Positions 1 to 12,470 of a stretch of 64,000 nt of DNA are shown piece by piece. Position 1 is the first letter of the stretch, and every line of letters starts with the position of its first letter. Made by a program: the position numbers and the translations under genes. This stretch comes from Aphis gossypii (Eukaryota; Arthropoda; Insecta; Hemiptera; Aphididae), in assembly GCF_020184175.1 (NCBI RefSeq), contig NC_065531.1, positions 27,487,213 through 27,551,212 on the forward strand, read 5' to 3'. Below the pieces are notes generated by a model that saw nothing but the letters and a program-made list of their open reading frames with translations, made no database searches and was not told the origin of the DNA.

Positions 1-429
1 GTAGTTAAATAGGTTAAAACGCATCCAATAATAATAATAATAACCAATAGAATAGAAGTATAGTAAGTCAGTAGCGCGCTGATTGGTTGTATGATACGAA
101 AACCTACAGAATAGCATGCCCAATGTTATTATTTAAAATCATTATTATTGTTATTAATTTAACGACGTTATAATATTATTAAATAATATATTTTCCTGGT
201 GTAAGAATAATGATATAAATGTGAAAAAAAAATTGTTTTTATTATCTATAAATATATTTATAATAATTCATAAATACCTTAAATTATTATTATTTTGAGT
301 AGGTATAAGCCATAAGATAAGTTATGTACACTTTATAGCATTTTATGATTAAAATAACTATAAGACAAAGAAACAGCCCTACAATTTGTAAACAACTATC
401 CACTGAGGCAGAGCACGTGGGTAACAGCT
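1..429 (+). repeat. Dispersed repeat, copy A (cut by the window edge)
   Basis: This segment aligns by eye over its whole length with 57845-58286 in the same orientation, with scattered substitutions and small indels. Shared words include TTTAACGACGTTATAATAT, TACACTTTATAGCATTTTAT and AAACAACTATCCAC. Similarity stops near AACAGC at about 427. The copy starts at the first base of the window, so it probably continues to the left. No open frame of note lies in it. It is a mobile-element-derived or duplicated unit of unknown class; divergence of roughly 15-20% suggests an old event. Confidence 0.85.
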
Positions 430-544
430 AGGTAGTGTATTACATGGACGTAGGTAGAAAATATCTTCTGAGGGGTTTTGGTCTAGAAATATAAAATTTA
501 ATTTAATTCATAATATCACGATATTTATTTTAAAATTGTTTTAT

Positions 545-745
545 CTTTGATTTCAGTGGGTGTTTGGACATCAAAAGCCCCCCTTACTTACGCCCATGGT
601 GTATTATAATTTTACAATTTACAAAATATTATGCAATAATAAATATTATAATTTAATTAACATTTGTTTTTTACGTATGAGTGTATCAACAAAGGTGCCC
701 CCTCCCACCCATGGTAAACAATTTCTACGGGTGGCCTTGTGTATC
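545..745. mobile_element. C-rich transposon-like remnant
   Basis: Two C-rich blocks, GCCCCCCTTACTTACGCCCA (about 579-598) and GGTGCCCCCTCCCACCCATG (about 695-714), stand out in AT-rich DNA. Both end in a CCCATGG-type word and are preceded by a similar ATCAA(A/C)A context, so they look like a degenerate repeated unit. Blocks of this type are typical of decayed DNA-transposon ends in arthropods. The short open frame across it (560-760) has no recognisable content. The family is not identified. Confidence 0.35.
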
Positions 746-2545
746 ATTAATAAAAAATAATAACAACCAAATAATAAAACCAATTTCGTTAAAAATTAGC
801 TTTGCGTCAACATTTGTGTTTTTCCATATTTATTTTAGTTTTTGTTTTGCCTATTATTAAGTAAAATAAGATATACAAGTTAAAAACCGACTAAATGGTT
901 TTTACTCCTCCAAAAGTGATAACAAACAAAAAACACACACCGTTGAAAAATGAATATACGTTCGTCGTTCATCACTCTACTTATAATTTAAAATATTAAA
1001 AATAAGCTACATACATTATTGTAATAAAAACTAAATTAAAATAGTATTAAATAATTTACCATTATAATATTATTTAAATGTCGTAAAATGAAAACCAAAT
1101 ATTATTCATATTTAACGTATCTGTTTTTCGTTTAAAACTAGTGAAGAATCTACAATATTCTTTTACGACACTTTGCATAATGAATTTTCTCGGAAATAGA
1201 TACTCCATTAAGATAAATAATAACAAATGAAAATCAAAGAACCGACATGCAGTTAAAATTTTAATCAGAAATAAATCCTTTTCCTAAAGCTAACCAAAAT
1301 GTAGATCACTTTATGAAACTTAAGAAAACAATCCGAGAACTTTTTCATTACGTCCTTTTCATACAATTTTCATTTGGGTTTTTGTAACTTTTATATTTTT
1401 TTTAAATATACACAACAGAATTCTGTTTGAAGAATAAATAATCTCATAGCCGAGAAAAAAAAGATCAAAACTTGAATAAAAACAAATATTTAGATTGATA
1501 AAATATTGATTGACTATTACAATGATTTATAGATGTATTCATTTTTAATTAGATAATTGTATAACTTATATTGAAATGTATAGTGAAATTAATAATCAAA
1601 AATAAATTAATAATTTGCAAAAAAAGAAATGTAACATAAAATCATATTATTTATATAAGTTAAAATGTAACTACTTTAAACAAATTTAGTATATAATTTA
1701 GGTATAAGTTATAACTGAATAAATACTGATAGTTCTAATTTTTGAGTTAATAATTTTTATTATAGCACATGTATATAATGTAGTCAATATTCATATTATA
1801 TAACAAAATCTATAATAACCAGATCTGTTAGCTTAGCATCTCGAATTCAAAATTTAAATTTCAAACCAAACTATAAATTAGTACGCTATTTATCATTTTT
1901 TTTTTTTTTTTAAATTATTTTTACCAAACTATCAAATTCAATATTCACTTCCTCAAGTCTATTAGTTTCTTAATATACATAGTAACATTAATTATCTTTA
2001 TTCAATAAGTAATACCCACTTAAGATTATTTTAAATATGAATTTTGTTTTATAACTAAAAAGTTTAGAATGTCAAATAATTTAAAACCAACTTTTTCATG
2101 ATTAATGTACACTCATCGTTTATTTTGACTATAAACAAATTTCAAATTTCCATACTTTTAATTTAAGAATTTTTCTGTACATTTACTTTTCGTTTTTCAT
2201 TTTTCCTGGAAATTTGATATTTTGTGTGATCGTAACATTCCCAAATATCATTTGACCTCAAACAAAAGCAGTGACTATTGAATTGTTGTAAATATTTGTA
2301 GAATCACTGAATACTATAACAGTATAACACCTCTTTTAATTCAAAATTAATACAATGTGCTTTATTTTATGGAATATTGCAATATTTGCAATATTGTTTA
2401 AACTAGTTGATGGCAAAACTCTGAAAATAATATTTATGTAACTCCACTTCTACTGTTTCAATTAATACGTGTAGTCTGTAGATACACTTATAGTTAATTT
2501 GTTGAAGGCATAAAAAAATACATCTGTTGTGAGTAAATTGCATCA
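746..2545. other. AT-rich DNA, no gene seen
   Basis: AT-rich sequence with short homopolymers (T run near 1898-1912). No open frame, repeat pair or structure I can support. Confidence 0.6.
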
Positions 2546-3077
2546 ATTTAAAATGCCATCAATAGCAAGAAAAAAAATTATAGTTCCTATATATTTTCTT
2601 TCCTGATTAAAACATAAATTATTTTTAAAACAATCAAACCGTTGAAATGAAGACAATTGTTGACACATAGAAGCTGCTGTGTTTTCTTTATCAAATAAAA
2701 TAATATATCTAATCAACTGTTTTTTTCGATTTATGAAATTAAGAACCAGCAAATAAATTCTATTTTTGTAGATCTCTTTAGTGAATCTATTACCAATCAT
2801 TTCTGATACAAATTTAGTAGTTTTATTTATTATGTTGGGTAAAAATTGACGGTAGTGTTTACTTTCTGCCATAGCAACAGCTAAAACAGATAATAACGAT
2901 TCCGCAGAATATATATTACTTAATAAAACTTTATCATGACCTGGTACGAATAAAGGTTTATTATTAAACCTGGAACCATTTTTTAGTAACGTTTTTATAT
3001 TTATAGATCCTTTTTTTATTTAATTCAATATTCTCAAATCCTGGAAGAATTTCCAAAAAGGATTTTGACAAACGAGA
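2546..3077 (-). pseudogene. Frameshifted coding-like remnant, unknown protein
   Basis: The minus strand is open for 158 codons from 3019 down to 2546, ending in TGA at 2543-2545, far longer than expected at this base composition. The first ATG is at 2872, but similar coding texture runs upstream of it (for example FVPGHDKVLLSNIYSAESLL). A second frame, open from 3077, ends where the first begins (SKSFLEILPGFENIEL). The two meet at a run of seven T on the plus strand (3011-3017), a classic slippage site. The simplest reading is one ancestral coding segment of about 177 codons broken by a single-base indel. No signal peptide, membrane segment or family motif is recognised; the later part is basic, with pairs of cysteines. 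It could be an exon with a sequencing error, a decayed gene, or transposon protein debris. Confidence 0.5.
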
Positions 3078-4060
3078 CTACCGAAGTAACCAATTGAAAT
3101 CAATTGAAACCTTGATTTTTCTAGATTTCAACTGCAGTTTCTCCTTGATATAATTTTATTATAATATTATTAAACGGATAACTTGTTTTAGTCTGTCTAC
3201 ATTTCTCCTCAGTATATATGTCTATGGCAACGAAGGAAACTATATTGAATTACATTGTTTGAAGTTCATCATAAATTATTGTTGAGGCTTTTGTTCACTG
3301 TAAAATAAAATGATCATTGAAGGTTTAATTTTTAGGTTATAAATTCTGAATTTACGAATACATTTTGGCTACTAATTAAGAAAAAATATATATACATTTA
3401 CTTTTGGAGAGTCAGGCTGACGGATATAATAATATCCTAAATCCATTTTTTTTTTTTTTTTTTTTATCACTTATTATTTATATAATAAATAGATCAATAC
3501 TATTTATTCAATTATTATTTAAATATTCAATCAATCGAATTATTTAAAAATTAAAATATACATTTAATTTGCATAATATAATATATAGATACATACATTT
3601 GTTACCTATGTATAATGGACGTACTTAAAATTGTTAAAATTTGATTTATTAAAATAATAGAATTATAACATTTTAAAACTAACGTAGCTTTATGAAGGAT
3701 ATTTATATTATTTAAAATAATTTAAAAAAAAAAAAAATACATAGGTAATAACAAGTTATAAAAATATTGTAATTATTGTTTCTGCATAGATAAAATATGA
3801 ACCATACATTAATATTTAGATAAACAAGTATAGTGTTTAACAAAATAAGCGTACATTATAGTACCTTAAACTTAAATTACAACAGTATTACTGTAATAAC
3901 AATGCTATAGTAGTATAATAATATGCGTTTGAGACGATTTTTACCAAGCAACATTTTCAGTTGGTAGGTATATAATATAATAATACACGCTACACTGCAG
4001 GTACAGTTATCATACAATATTATATATTGTTCTCTATTTTGATGTAAATTAAATTTCCTT
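3078..4060. other. AT-rich DNA, no gene seen
   Basis: Contains a long T run at about 3447-3465 and an A run near 3725-3737. The 71-codon minus frame at 3877-4092 is AT-biased and not convincing. Confidence 0.6.
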
Positions 4061-4500
4061 GGTTCCTGTATATGTGTATTATTGTATGGCATACCCGTCC
4101 GTCCGTCTATGGATTTTCATACATACTGCAATGCTCATCGCGTAACCAGCTCAAAGGATTTGCAATTAAGCCGTTTGATTTTTATACAAATATCATGTGC
4201 GCCGAGGCCTTGCAGCAGTCTCTACCGACTTCTTTTCGGCTGCGTTATCCAAACGGTTCGTTGCACACGAGCGTTCGTCAAGTGCTCGCTGTGTATTTCA
4301 TCTCCACCACCTTCCACGTCCGCTCCAGTCGTCCCTTGGTTGGGGGAGCATTTCGGACCCTTGAACCTTCCAGTTAAATAAGATTCTGAAGAAATGATGG
4401 TCGGTGGGGTTTAGGGATCGGGGGAGAAGGGGGGGAGGGGGTAGCGAGGCGCAGTGTTTTTCACCGGACCATTATAATGCGGTCGGTCGACGAGGAAAAG
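4061..4500. other. GC-elevated island
   Basis: About 440 bp of much higher GC than its flanks, with frequent CpG. It is open in two plus frames (4072-4377 and 4082-4381) and in one minus frame (about 4230-4405). Simultaneous opening of three frames points to few stops because of composition rather than to a gene, and none of the peptides is recognisable. It may be a conserved non-coding or promoter-like element. The right end carries the G tract described separately. Confidence 0.5.
4406..4441 (+). other. G-quadruplex-type tract
   Basis: Five runs of three or more G occur within 36 bases: GGGG, GGG, GGGGG, GGGGGGG and GGGGG, with loops of 4, 3, 4 and 1 bases. This meets the usual G-quadruplex pattern with one run to spare. 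It is the only such tract I found in the window and sits at the edge of a GC island. Confidence 0.75.
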
Positions 4501-6480
4501 TTTACATTTTCATAAAATATTCGCCACTCACTGTATAATATTATATATATATATATACTATGTATACTTGCTTGGTATATATAATGAAAAAAGAATGGAG
4601 AAATACCCTAAGAACGTATATAATATGTTAATTGTTCTACTTTCAATCGAAACGCATAATGAAATGCTAATATCCATGGTATTACGGTGGGTATTTTTTT
4701 TACAAACGATTCACAAATAACGATTCGTCCGTATAATAATATAAGAAAAAACTCTTTTTACTTAATGTATATATTAGAAAACCGTCAGCGCTGACTCAAT
4801 AGATGAATAGGTGGGTTATATTTCTGCAACTAGCCGTGCTAAATAAGAGTCAAATAACTATAATAATAATAATGCTTAAACAAAAAACTAAATATGAAAA
4901 TAATATAAAATATTAGAATAAATTTTACTTTAAATATTCAGAAAATATATTTTAATAAAAAACTTAATTGTTTCAAACTGTTAGTACCAATGTTAGGAAT
5001 TTGTTATTTATTGGAAACGTCGTTTTTTAAATTAACTCTGATTTACTACGTAGATTAATCTTTAAACTAAAAAAATATTAGTAATTGCTTCATATAATTT
5101 AAAAATATAAAAAAATAATAGCTTCTAAAAGGTATATTTTTTCAAAACACTCAAATGATATTATGTATTTGAACTCGTAATTTGTGAATATGAATTTTTT
5201 TTACAATTTGATTAAATAATGTAAACATAGCTATTGGTCAAATTAAAATGAAAAATCATTATTGATCGTCTGAATAATTTTTTAATCATATTATATTTTT
5301 AATTAAAAGATTTAAAAAATTGTCTATCGATTGCTGGAGAAAGAGTTCTAATAGTTTTTATATTAAATTAAAAAATTATTGATTTAAAATTTATAGTATC
5401 ATTGCCGTAGTAAACATATAAAACACCATGCTATGATTACAACTCTGAAAATATTAATTATATGTATTATGAGAATACTAGTATATTAATACATTTATTA
5501 AATTATACTTATAAATAATATATTTAATATCCTGAGTAATAAGTCACATGTAACTTGATTTTTCGGTGAATAAAATGACGAAAAACTACCAACTGACAAT
5601 CAGACTGTATAGTGGTTCAGTAGATAATGTGTCGTCATTAGTGAAGAGAGAACATTATTACGGTGTATTATTAAGGTATTTAATTATTTAAAGCTGTTCA
5701 CTCCACCTTCGCTAATTATAATGATCAATTTCTACCTATAGCTGTATAACTATTTTTAATTTTTAAAAAGACAAACTTTACAATAGCCAAATATGCTAAG
5801 TTCAAATATCTATGGATGATATCTTTCCTTAAACCTTTGATTAACTTTTTAATAATTGTATGAGATCTAACTGTTGGTATAAAAACACGAGTCAAAGGAA
5901 AAAGAAATACTCTCACCTTTCAAATTTTAATACATTTTGCTATGTTATTATTTGGAATGTTAATCATTTGTCTGAAACTGTTTTACGTGTATAGAAATTT
6001 GTTTAAAATAATTAATGCCACTTTTTGACTTAAAACATTTCACTTTTTCTATTAAAAAAAAATAATAATAATAATATTAATAAGTAAAAGTAAAAATACT
6101 TTTCATCACTTCACTTAAAATCTAATAAAATATAAAAATCAAAAACTAGTAACTACATAGAATTAATATTTAATACATTTAAAAATAGTTTTATTGTATA
6201 TTCGATTAGGTTCAAACTTTAAATTTTAGATATTTTAGTTAATGTTATTGAAACCTTGCCTATACATATACATCATACTGGAATACTAAAATAAAAAAAG
6301 AATTTGAAAATGAAATATCTTTTTTGACTGCATTCATTCGTATATTATTATGTATACCTATATATATTTTATGTACACACCATCAATTTAAGTGACGCTG
6401 AACCGTAAGTAATACCTCCAGTAAGAAAACTCTTTTTACTTTAGTTATTTTTATTTGTTTTTTGAACCCTTTGTAGACTT
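4501..6480. other. AT-rich DNA, no gene seen
   Basis: Contains a short TA repeat near 4541-4557. Frames are short and AT-biased. A GTAAGT word at 6406 has no convincing exon before it. Confidence 0.55.
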
Positions 6481-7070
6481 TTGGTTTATACGACTAGCGA
6501 AGTAAGACTTACTTTTATACTTTTATCGAATTCACCAAGATTACATTCAATACGAGCACACGAGTTCACAGTGAAAATAAAAGAACATCACAATTATTCT
6601 TACAGTCGTATAGTAGACACGGGATTGCATTTTTTCTATACTAATGTCAGAGCGATATATTTAATTTATTCGAAATTGATTGTCACAATAACGATCGTGA
6701 CGATAATGCGATCGCGGTCGGTGGTCCGAGTTCAACCAGGAATAATTCAACTTGCACACACGCCGTGGTAGTCGGGCGTTTCCAACGACATTTCAGGTTG
6801 ACCGATGCTATCAGAATGGAACACGTGGATGACGAATTGTGAAACGCGTACGACTGTAGTATAAAGACAGTAGCGCAAGAATAAAATATGGCACCCGTTC
6901 AATGAATCTATAGATGAAATCGACTTCTGAAAACAACGCTCGAATAATGCAGTAATACTATACTGATACGCATCCGACCACTCCTCTCTCTCCCGCTGGA
7001 TGCTGTATTCTCTTACATTAATTTTCTGAGACAATCACATTCCGGAAAGATCTAAACATCTCTCGTGTTA
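6481..7070. other. GC-elevated island with two tail-to-tail open frames
   Basis: Moderately GC-rich and CpG-containing (for example GCGATCGCGGTCGG near 6709-6722). A 96-codon plus frame (6481-6771) and a 95-codon minus frame (7034-6747) converge and overlap by 25 bases. The minus frame starts with ATG at 7034 and has a mixed, hydrophilic start (IQREREEWSDAYQY). Neither matches a family I know. Both could be chance openings in a conserved non-coding island. Confidence 0.35.
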
Positions 7071-7074
7071 GAGC

Positions 7075-7076
<2 letters not shown>

Positions 7077-7110
<34 letters not shown>
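7077..7110. repeat. (AT)17 microsatellite
   Basis: Perfect AT dinucleotide array, followed by degenerate TATATA sequence to about 7145. Confidence 0.95.
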
Positions 7111-7116
<6 letters not shown>

Positions 7117-7842
7117 GTATACTAGATGTATAATATATATATATATTTCTTCTAGTAGCATAAATATATTATTATAATGTGTAGTTATACATTGAAGAAT
7201 ATTTTCGAATTGCCAATAACGAAAGACCGTATTCTCGTTTCTGAAATATTATACCTACTACGAGTATGTGTTTAAATTCATATTATACATAGCACTAAAT
7301 TAAAAGCAATAAATAAACAATATTAAAAAGATTTGATAACCGAACACCTAACACCACAAGTTTAATAAACGTATTTATGGAATTTCGAATATATTTTTTC
7401 TAAAGTGGAGATAAGGCAGTATATTATTTGAGATTCTGAAAGAATCGAAAAAACTGTTAAATTTTTTTCTCTACATTTATTCATTTTCAGAGTATAAGTT
7501 TTGATATTTACAATTAATTGAACGTAGTTTTTATTCATATATTGAAATAATTTAACACACTTGCTCATAATTTTTAATTTAATTAAAGTATTCAAAGAAA
7601 TTTCGATAACAACAATAAATAAATAAAGATATTTTATATATTTTAGTCTGTTGAAAATAATAATTATCCAAGATAAATGTTCTGACGCATAATATATAGG
7701 TTAAATTTAATTTAATATTTTACTTTTTAATACAGGAAAGAATAAAGGAAAGTGTAAATTAACGGGGCTAGGTAAATTAGGTACGCGATAATTTGTGTGC
7801 ATTTTGAAAGTGGTAAATTCAGTGCTGCAGAAAAAAAAGTCT
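7111..7842. other. AT-rich DNA, no gene seen
   Basis: The 77-codon minus frame at 7362-7595 is K/I/N-biased and unconvincing. Confidence 0.5.
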
Positions 7843-8016
7843 TAGGTAAGTTGAGTCCTGGACAAAAAAAGGTTAAGTATAAATATAATTATAAAATATA
7901 CCTATTATTGATTTTACTTCTAATAAAGAGTATTATATATTAAAAAATGTATAATTCGTTTTTTACTTCGACTCGATTTACTTACAACCTTTTTTTTTCG
8001 AGACCCAATTTACCTA
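7843..8016. repeat. Imperfect inverted repeat around a 99-bp spacer
   Basis: The left arm (7843-7879) begins TAGGTAAGTTGAGTC. The reverse complement of the right arm (7979-8016) begins TAGGTAAATTGGGTC. Both then carry an A run, AGGTT and a TAAGTA word. Related words (CTAGGTAAATTAGGT, AAGGGTCATTCGGAACCC) flank the arms. The arrangement resembles a small non-autonomous element or a nested tandem repeat of a TAGGTAAATTGGGTC unit. No coding capacity. Confidence 0.55.
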
Positions 8017-11000
8017 AAAAGGGTCATTCGGAACCCAATACACTAATCTCGAAATTAATCATGTTGCAATTAATACCACTATGTGAGATTATACTAGACT
8101 TGTGAATAGACTTTTAATATAATTTCAAGTTTATATATATTTTAATTTGAATTATGGGTTCTATAAGTATAAAAAAGCTTTTGGATTTAAAATAATGTTT
8201 CTTTCAAGGGCAACACTTAGTAAAAACTACGATGTATTTATCCTAAAATATTTTAAATTTGTTGTTCATCTTGTTTTCTCCATAAATTTTTAACATATAT
8301 TTTGAAATTAATAAAAGACAAAATTATTATCCTCTTTAAATTCTAATTGATTATTCATAATTTTTGCACTTAATACATTTTAGAAGTTTTATAATATTGT
8401 CATTCAACTATAAAATATTTTCTAAGTTGTGATAAAATGTTATAGTTTTTTTGAATTGATCGACTTCAATAATTGTATTATAAAAAATATATTTACGAAT
8501 ATATTATTTTATTATTATATTCGACAAGTTTGAAAGGTTTTTCTAACAGCTTCGTTTTTTTTTAATAGTTTAAAATTATTTGTTTAATTAAACCTTCTAC
8601 ACAGAATAGTTTTATGACAATAATGATAAATTGTTGTTTTAAATTTTTAAAAATAACACTTATCAATACTGAAGAAAGCAAAATGAAATAAGTTGGGTAA
8701 CAAATTATTATTATTTTTTTTAAATATTTTCAAAAACATTGATCTTTACTTCGCTAAAAATCTAAAATGTCTTAGTAAAACCATTTCATTCGATACTTTA
8801 CACAAATGTTAAATAATCATTTTACCACAATATTAAGAGTTTTAGGATTTATATTTATTTTAGTTTTTAGTTTTTTTTAGTTAAAATCTTTAGATTATCA
8901 TATAGTCATCTTTTTATAATATATTTAAAAATGTAATAACTACATTTTCGTATAGGTTAACTTATACCTAGCTTTATATTATCATATTTTTTGCATTATA
9001 ATTATATTTATATACGAACGGTACAATCAATTTATAGGTACACGTTCTTAAAAATGAAAAGATAAAATAACATTATAAAATAATATTACCGTATAACTTG
9101 ATTTATTTTATATTGCATTACACAACTTTTATACAAAATAAAACTCTCTTATCCCCGTCCTAATACAGTTAAAAAAAAATGGTTATCTGAAAATATTTTC
9201 AAATGCTTTTAAGAACTTAAATAGATATAATTTATGTTTCATAAAAATAAGCTATTATTGTGGCATTGAGTTGTTTTGAACGACACATGTATTATGAAAA
9301 AATAATCGAATTGAAAGACTTTTCAAAAATAAAAGTACTTATCGTACTTATCTAGAAAATTATGAACAAGTATAGTAAAAATCAAAGATAAAATATCACG
9401 TTTTAAAAAAGATTTAGATACCAATGTTAATTTATTTAGTATTAAACTATAAATAGTTTTAATTGTTTCATAATATAATATAATATTTAACTGAAATAAA
9501 AACGTATTTTGAAATGAACATTTTATTAATATACGATAACAATATTATATTACTAAAATACAAATATTATAACTTATAAGCATTAACTTTAATAAATAAC
9601 ATTGATAACTATTGAAAATGTTGATAAAAAAAATGAATGTTTTGTTAAGAAATAAAAAAATATACAACATTATTTTTGATATGTATAAACGGACTAAATT
9701 TTATAATACTAATATTTTCATGTATATTATATCAAACAGATTATAATCTTAAATTTAAAATGTATTTATTTTCCACAATTGAATAATAATTGTGTATTAC
9801 ACATTAAAGTAGGTATTGATGTAAGTATATTACAGTAAATATATTTTATTTTATAAGTTAAGTTTTTAATTAACTGAATAGTTTAAAAAAAAATCAAATT
9901 AAAAGTGATATCTGATCATTGAATGAATCCTTAAAACTTTACTGATAACAGAATACTAAAAAAAAAAAAAAACATTAGGGAGATAAAAAACATTTCTCAC
10001 TTATTGCTTTAATTTTTTTTTCAATGCGCGTTTATTTTATTTGAAAAAAAAATTACCTACATTCATTAACTGAAGAATATTTAAGCAAAAAAATGAAAAC
10101 TCCTGTTAGACATCAAGTTACACAAGAACTTATTTTTCCACCACTATCGAATTGCACAATAATGCATATGACACAGCATTGGCAGAAGGCCATCGTTTGC
10201 TATTAACATTTGTGAGGGATAGAACTATGGGTTGAACTAATTTATTATTCAGTGGACCATAAGTATTTCATTATATTATGACGCCTTATGATAGTATATT
10301 CAGTCAAATATTTCAATGTGCATTTGTACAACACTAAAATAACAAGCTGTACAGAAGGATTGAATAACCTATTCAGATGTACTTTAACTGATACAAATAT
10401 GACAACCATTTACCATTGTACGTATTAAATCTAAATATTATTGATTACACAAATCTTAGTCGAATAGCTCTTTTATGTACTTTAACATATTTTCTACACT
10501 CTGCATATATTTTAAATATTAAGACAGTTAATTTTGAAAAAAAAATAGGAATAAGTCAGTTACTGCGTAAATGTGAACCAAAAGTTTGAAAACTTAAATT
10601 TAATACAAGTTTAATAGTAAATTGAAAAATTGTTATAAATAGGATTTTTTAAAAAAAATTACCAAAAATCTATACTAATTTTTTTTTTGGATGTTTGAGG
10701 TTAAAAATGTTATGAATTTCGTCAATATTTTTAAAATATATTGACCATTTTTGAATTATTTATAAAGGTGTGAAATCTTCAATTTCTTTTTTTAATAAAA
10801 AAAAAATATTTGCTTCATAAAAAGCCTTAAAATGTAATAAGTTCCCATCTCAATTATTAATAAAAATTTTTCAAAATATTTAAGATACAAAATGTATAAG
10901 CTTGACAATTTTTTTTCATAAAAATTGTAAAGTCTAATTTTAATGGAACTCGTTAAAATCACGAAATCTGAACAATTATTTTCAATATGATTCACGTTAA

Positions 11001-11220
11001 ATTTTTTAAGAATCTCATAACTCTCAGTCACAGTAGAAAAGCTTTATAATTGATTATTATTTATATTCCTTAAACATTTCAGTCATCATAAAAAAGTTTG
11101 AGTAATATGTGCAATATAAATTATGACCTATATACCTACTATAATATGTTTATCTGATCGATTATTTTTTAATATGATGTAATATTCATCATAATACATA
11201 AACATTTTATGCATAAATTA
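8017..11220. other. AT-rich DNA, mostly featureless
   Basis: Contains a 15-base A run at 9958-9972. A slightly richer patch at 10100-10260 has a 40-codon open plus frame that is not recognisable. The minus frame 10792-11031 is low-complexity. Parts of 10600-10980 may be very decayed members of the TACAAGATTCC family. Confidence 0.5.
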
Positions 11221-11410
11221 TACTACCTTCGGTTAGACGGTCAACCTAACGAGTGTATGCTTACCCTTTAGGTAAACGGGTGTATTCAACTTCCTAGTTA
11301 AATTATGACAAGTAGTCGCTCTCTGTGGACCTTTGGTTGGATGTGGTTCCCGAACCCGGCGGGGGTAGAAAAAGTGGAACCCCCTTAATATCCCCCCAAA
11401 AATGTAAAAT
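11221..11410. mobile_element. GC-rich transposon-like fragment
   Basis: A sharply bounded richer patch with TGGTTCCCGAACCCGGCGGG near 11344-11363 and a C-rich end (GGAACCCCCTTAATATCCCC, about 11377-11396). TTACCCTTTAGGTAA at 11261-11275 is a short inverted repeat. The texture matches decayed transposon ends rather than genes. The GGTTCCCGAACCC word recalls a tRNA T arm, but no cloverleaf can be built. Confidence 0.35.
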
Positions 11411-12200
11411 TAAAATCTATTTTAGTCCGTGAATTTCACTTTTCATTGTCATAATATAACGGTGCCCTGTTATATATTATAGGTATAATATATACATAGA
11501 TATATTCCATCAAAAAAATAAAACATATAATCTTATTGTTTCATCCAGCTACCAAAAGAAAAACTACAAGACTGATAATCTATTGACTACTGACACAATA
11601 GGTACCTGGTTATCTGTGTATTTTTGAATTTTTACAGACTGTAAAAGTTTAAAATTTTAATGTAAAATATAACACGTAGAACGCTCATAAGTCAAAATTC
11701 GTACATATTACGTATACTACCTACCTGTCACATAAGTTAAAACGCCCACGTAGAATACTATATTATATAATTATATTAAGAAAATTATAAACTTTATATA
11801 GTTGTAACTATTTAATTACTTATTCATATAAGTTTCTTTTTACATATTAGTTATCAAAATCAAAAAAATATACTGATAAAATAATATGTACAAAAATGGT
11901 TTCCTGTAAATACAAATTTGTATACATTTAAAATATTATTACAGCCAAAAATGAGCATGTTTGAAACATTTTAAAACCAGATGGTAAACTTTAATTATAA
12001 GACGTCACATTACATTTAAAATACACATAAATATCGTTTTGATATACTCGAAATTTAGAAAAGAATTAATTTCATAAATAGATCTTTATGGTACCTAGTC
12101 AAAAAATATGGCCATATTGAAATAAATATTAAGAGTATCGATAAACTCTGGACACATACCAGAAACTTCAATGGATATAGTTTTTGCTTGGCTTAAGATG
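11411..12200. other. AT-rich DNA, no gene seen
   Basis: No supported open frame or repeat. Confidence 0.6.
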
Positions 12201-12470
12201 CAAATTTAAACTTTTAACTGACTTGAGTTCGTGAAATATCTTGTCTGAAATAACGTTCATTAAATCCTTTACTAAGTAAAGTTTACGTCTTTGTCAACGA
12301 TCGTTTCATTCGAAATCTTCCGCACTTCCATCGCAGCTAGTTCTGCACACTCGTCATGCATTTCTGACACGTACCTACCCGGGTACTATTCGCTCTAATA
12401 TTTCGGCATTATTGTATTGTGTTATACGACCGTAAGCAAACATCAGACTTAATTCTGGGTAAATAAAAAC
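12201..12470. other. GC-elevated island with a small minus-strand frame
   Basis: The richer patch includes TACCTACCCGGGTACTATTC near 12373-12392. On the minus strand a frame containing the peptide MHDECAELAAMEVRKISNET is preceded by an acceptor-like GTGTCAG. It is open for only about 35 codons and ends in TAG, so it could be a small terminal exon or chance. A conserved non-coding element is equally likely. Confidence 0.3.

Noticed and set aside
4072..4381. Two overlapping plus frames of about 100 codons as genes
   Set aside because: Both, plus a minus frame, are open together in a GC-rich patch. This points to composition, and no peptide is recognisable.
11340..11365. tRNA T-arm-like GGTTCCCGAACCC
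   Set aside because: No acceptor, D or anticodon stems can be placed around it.
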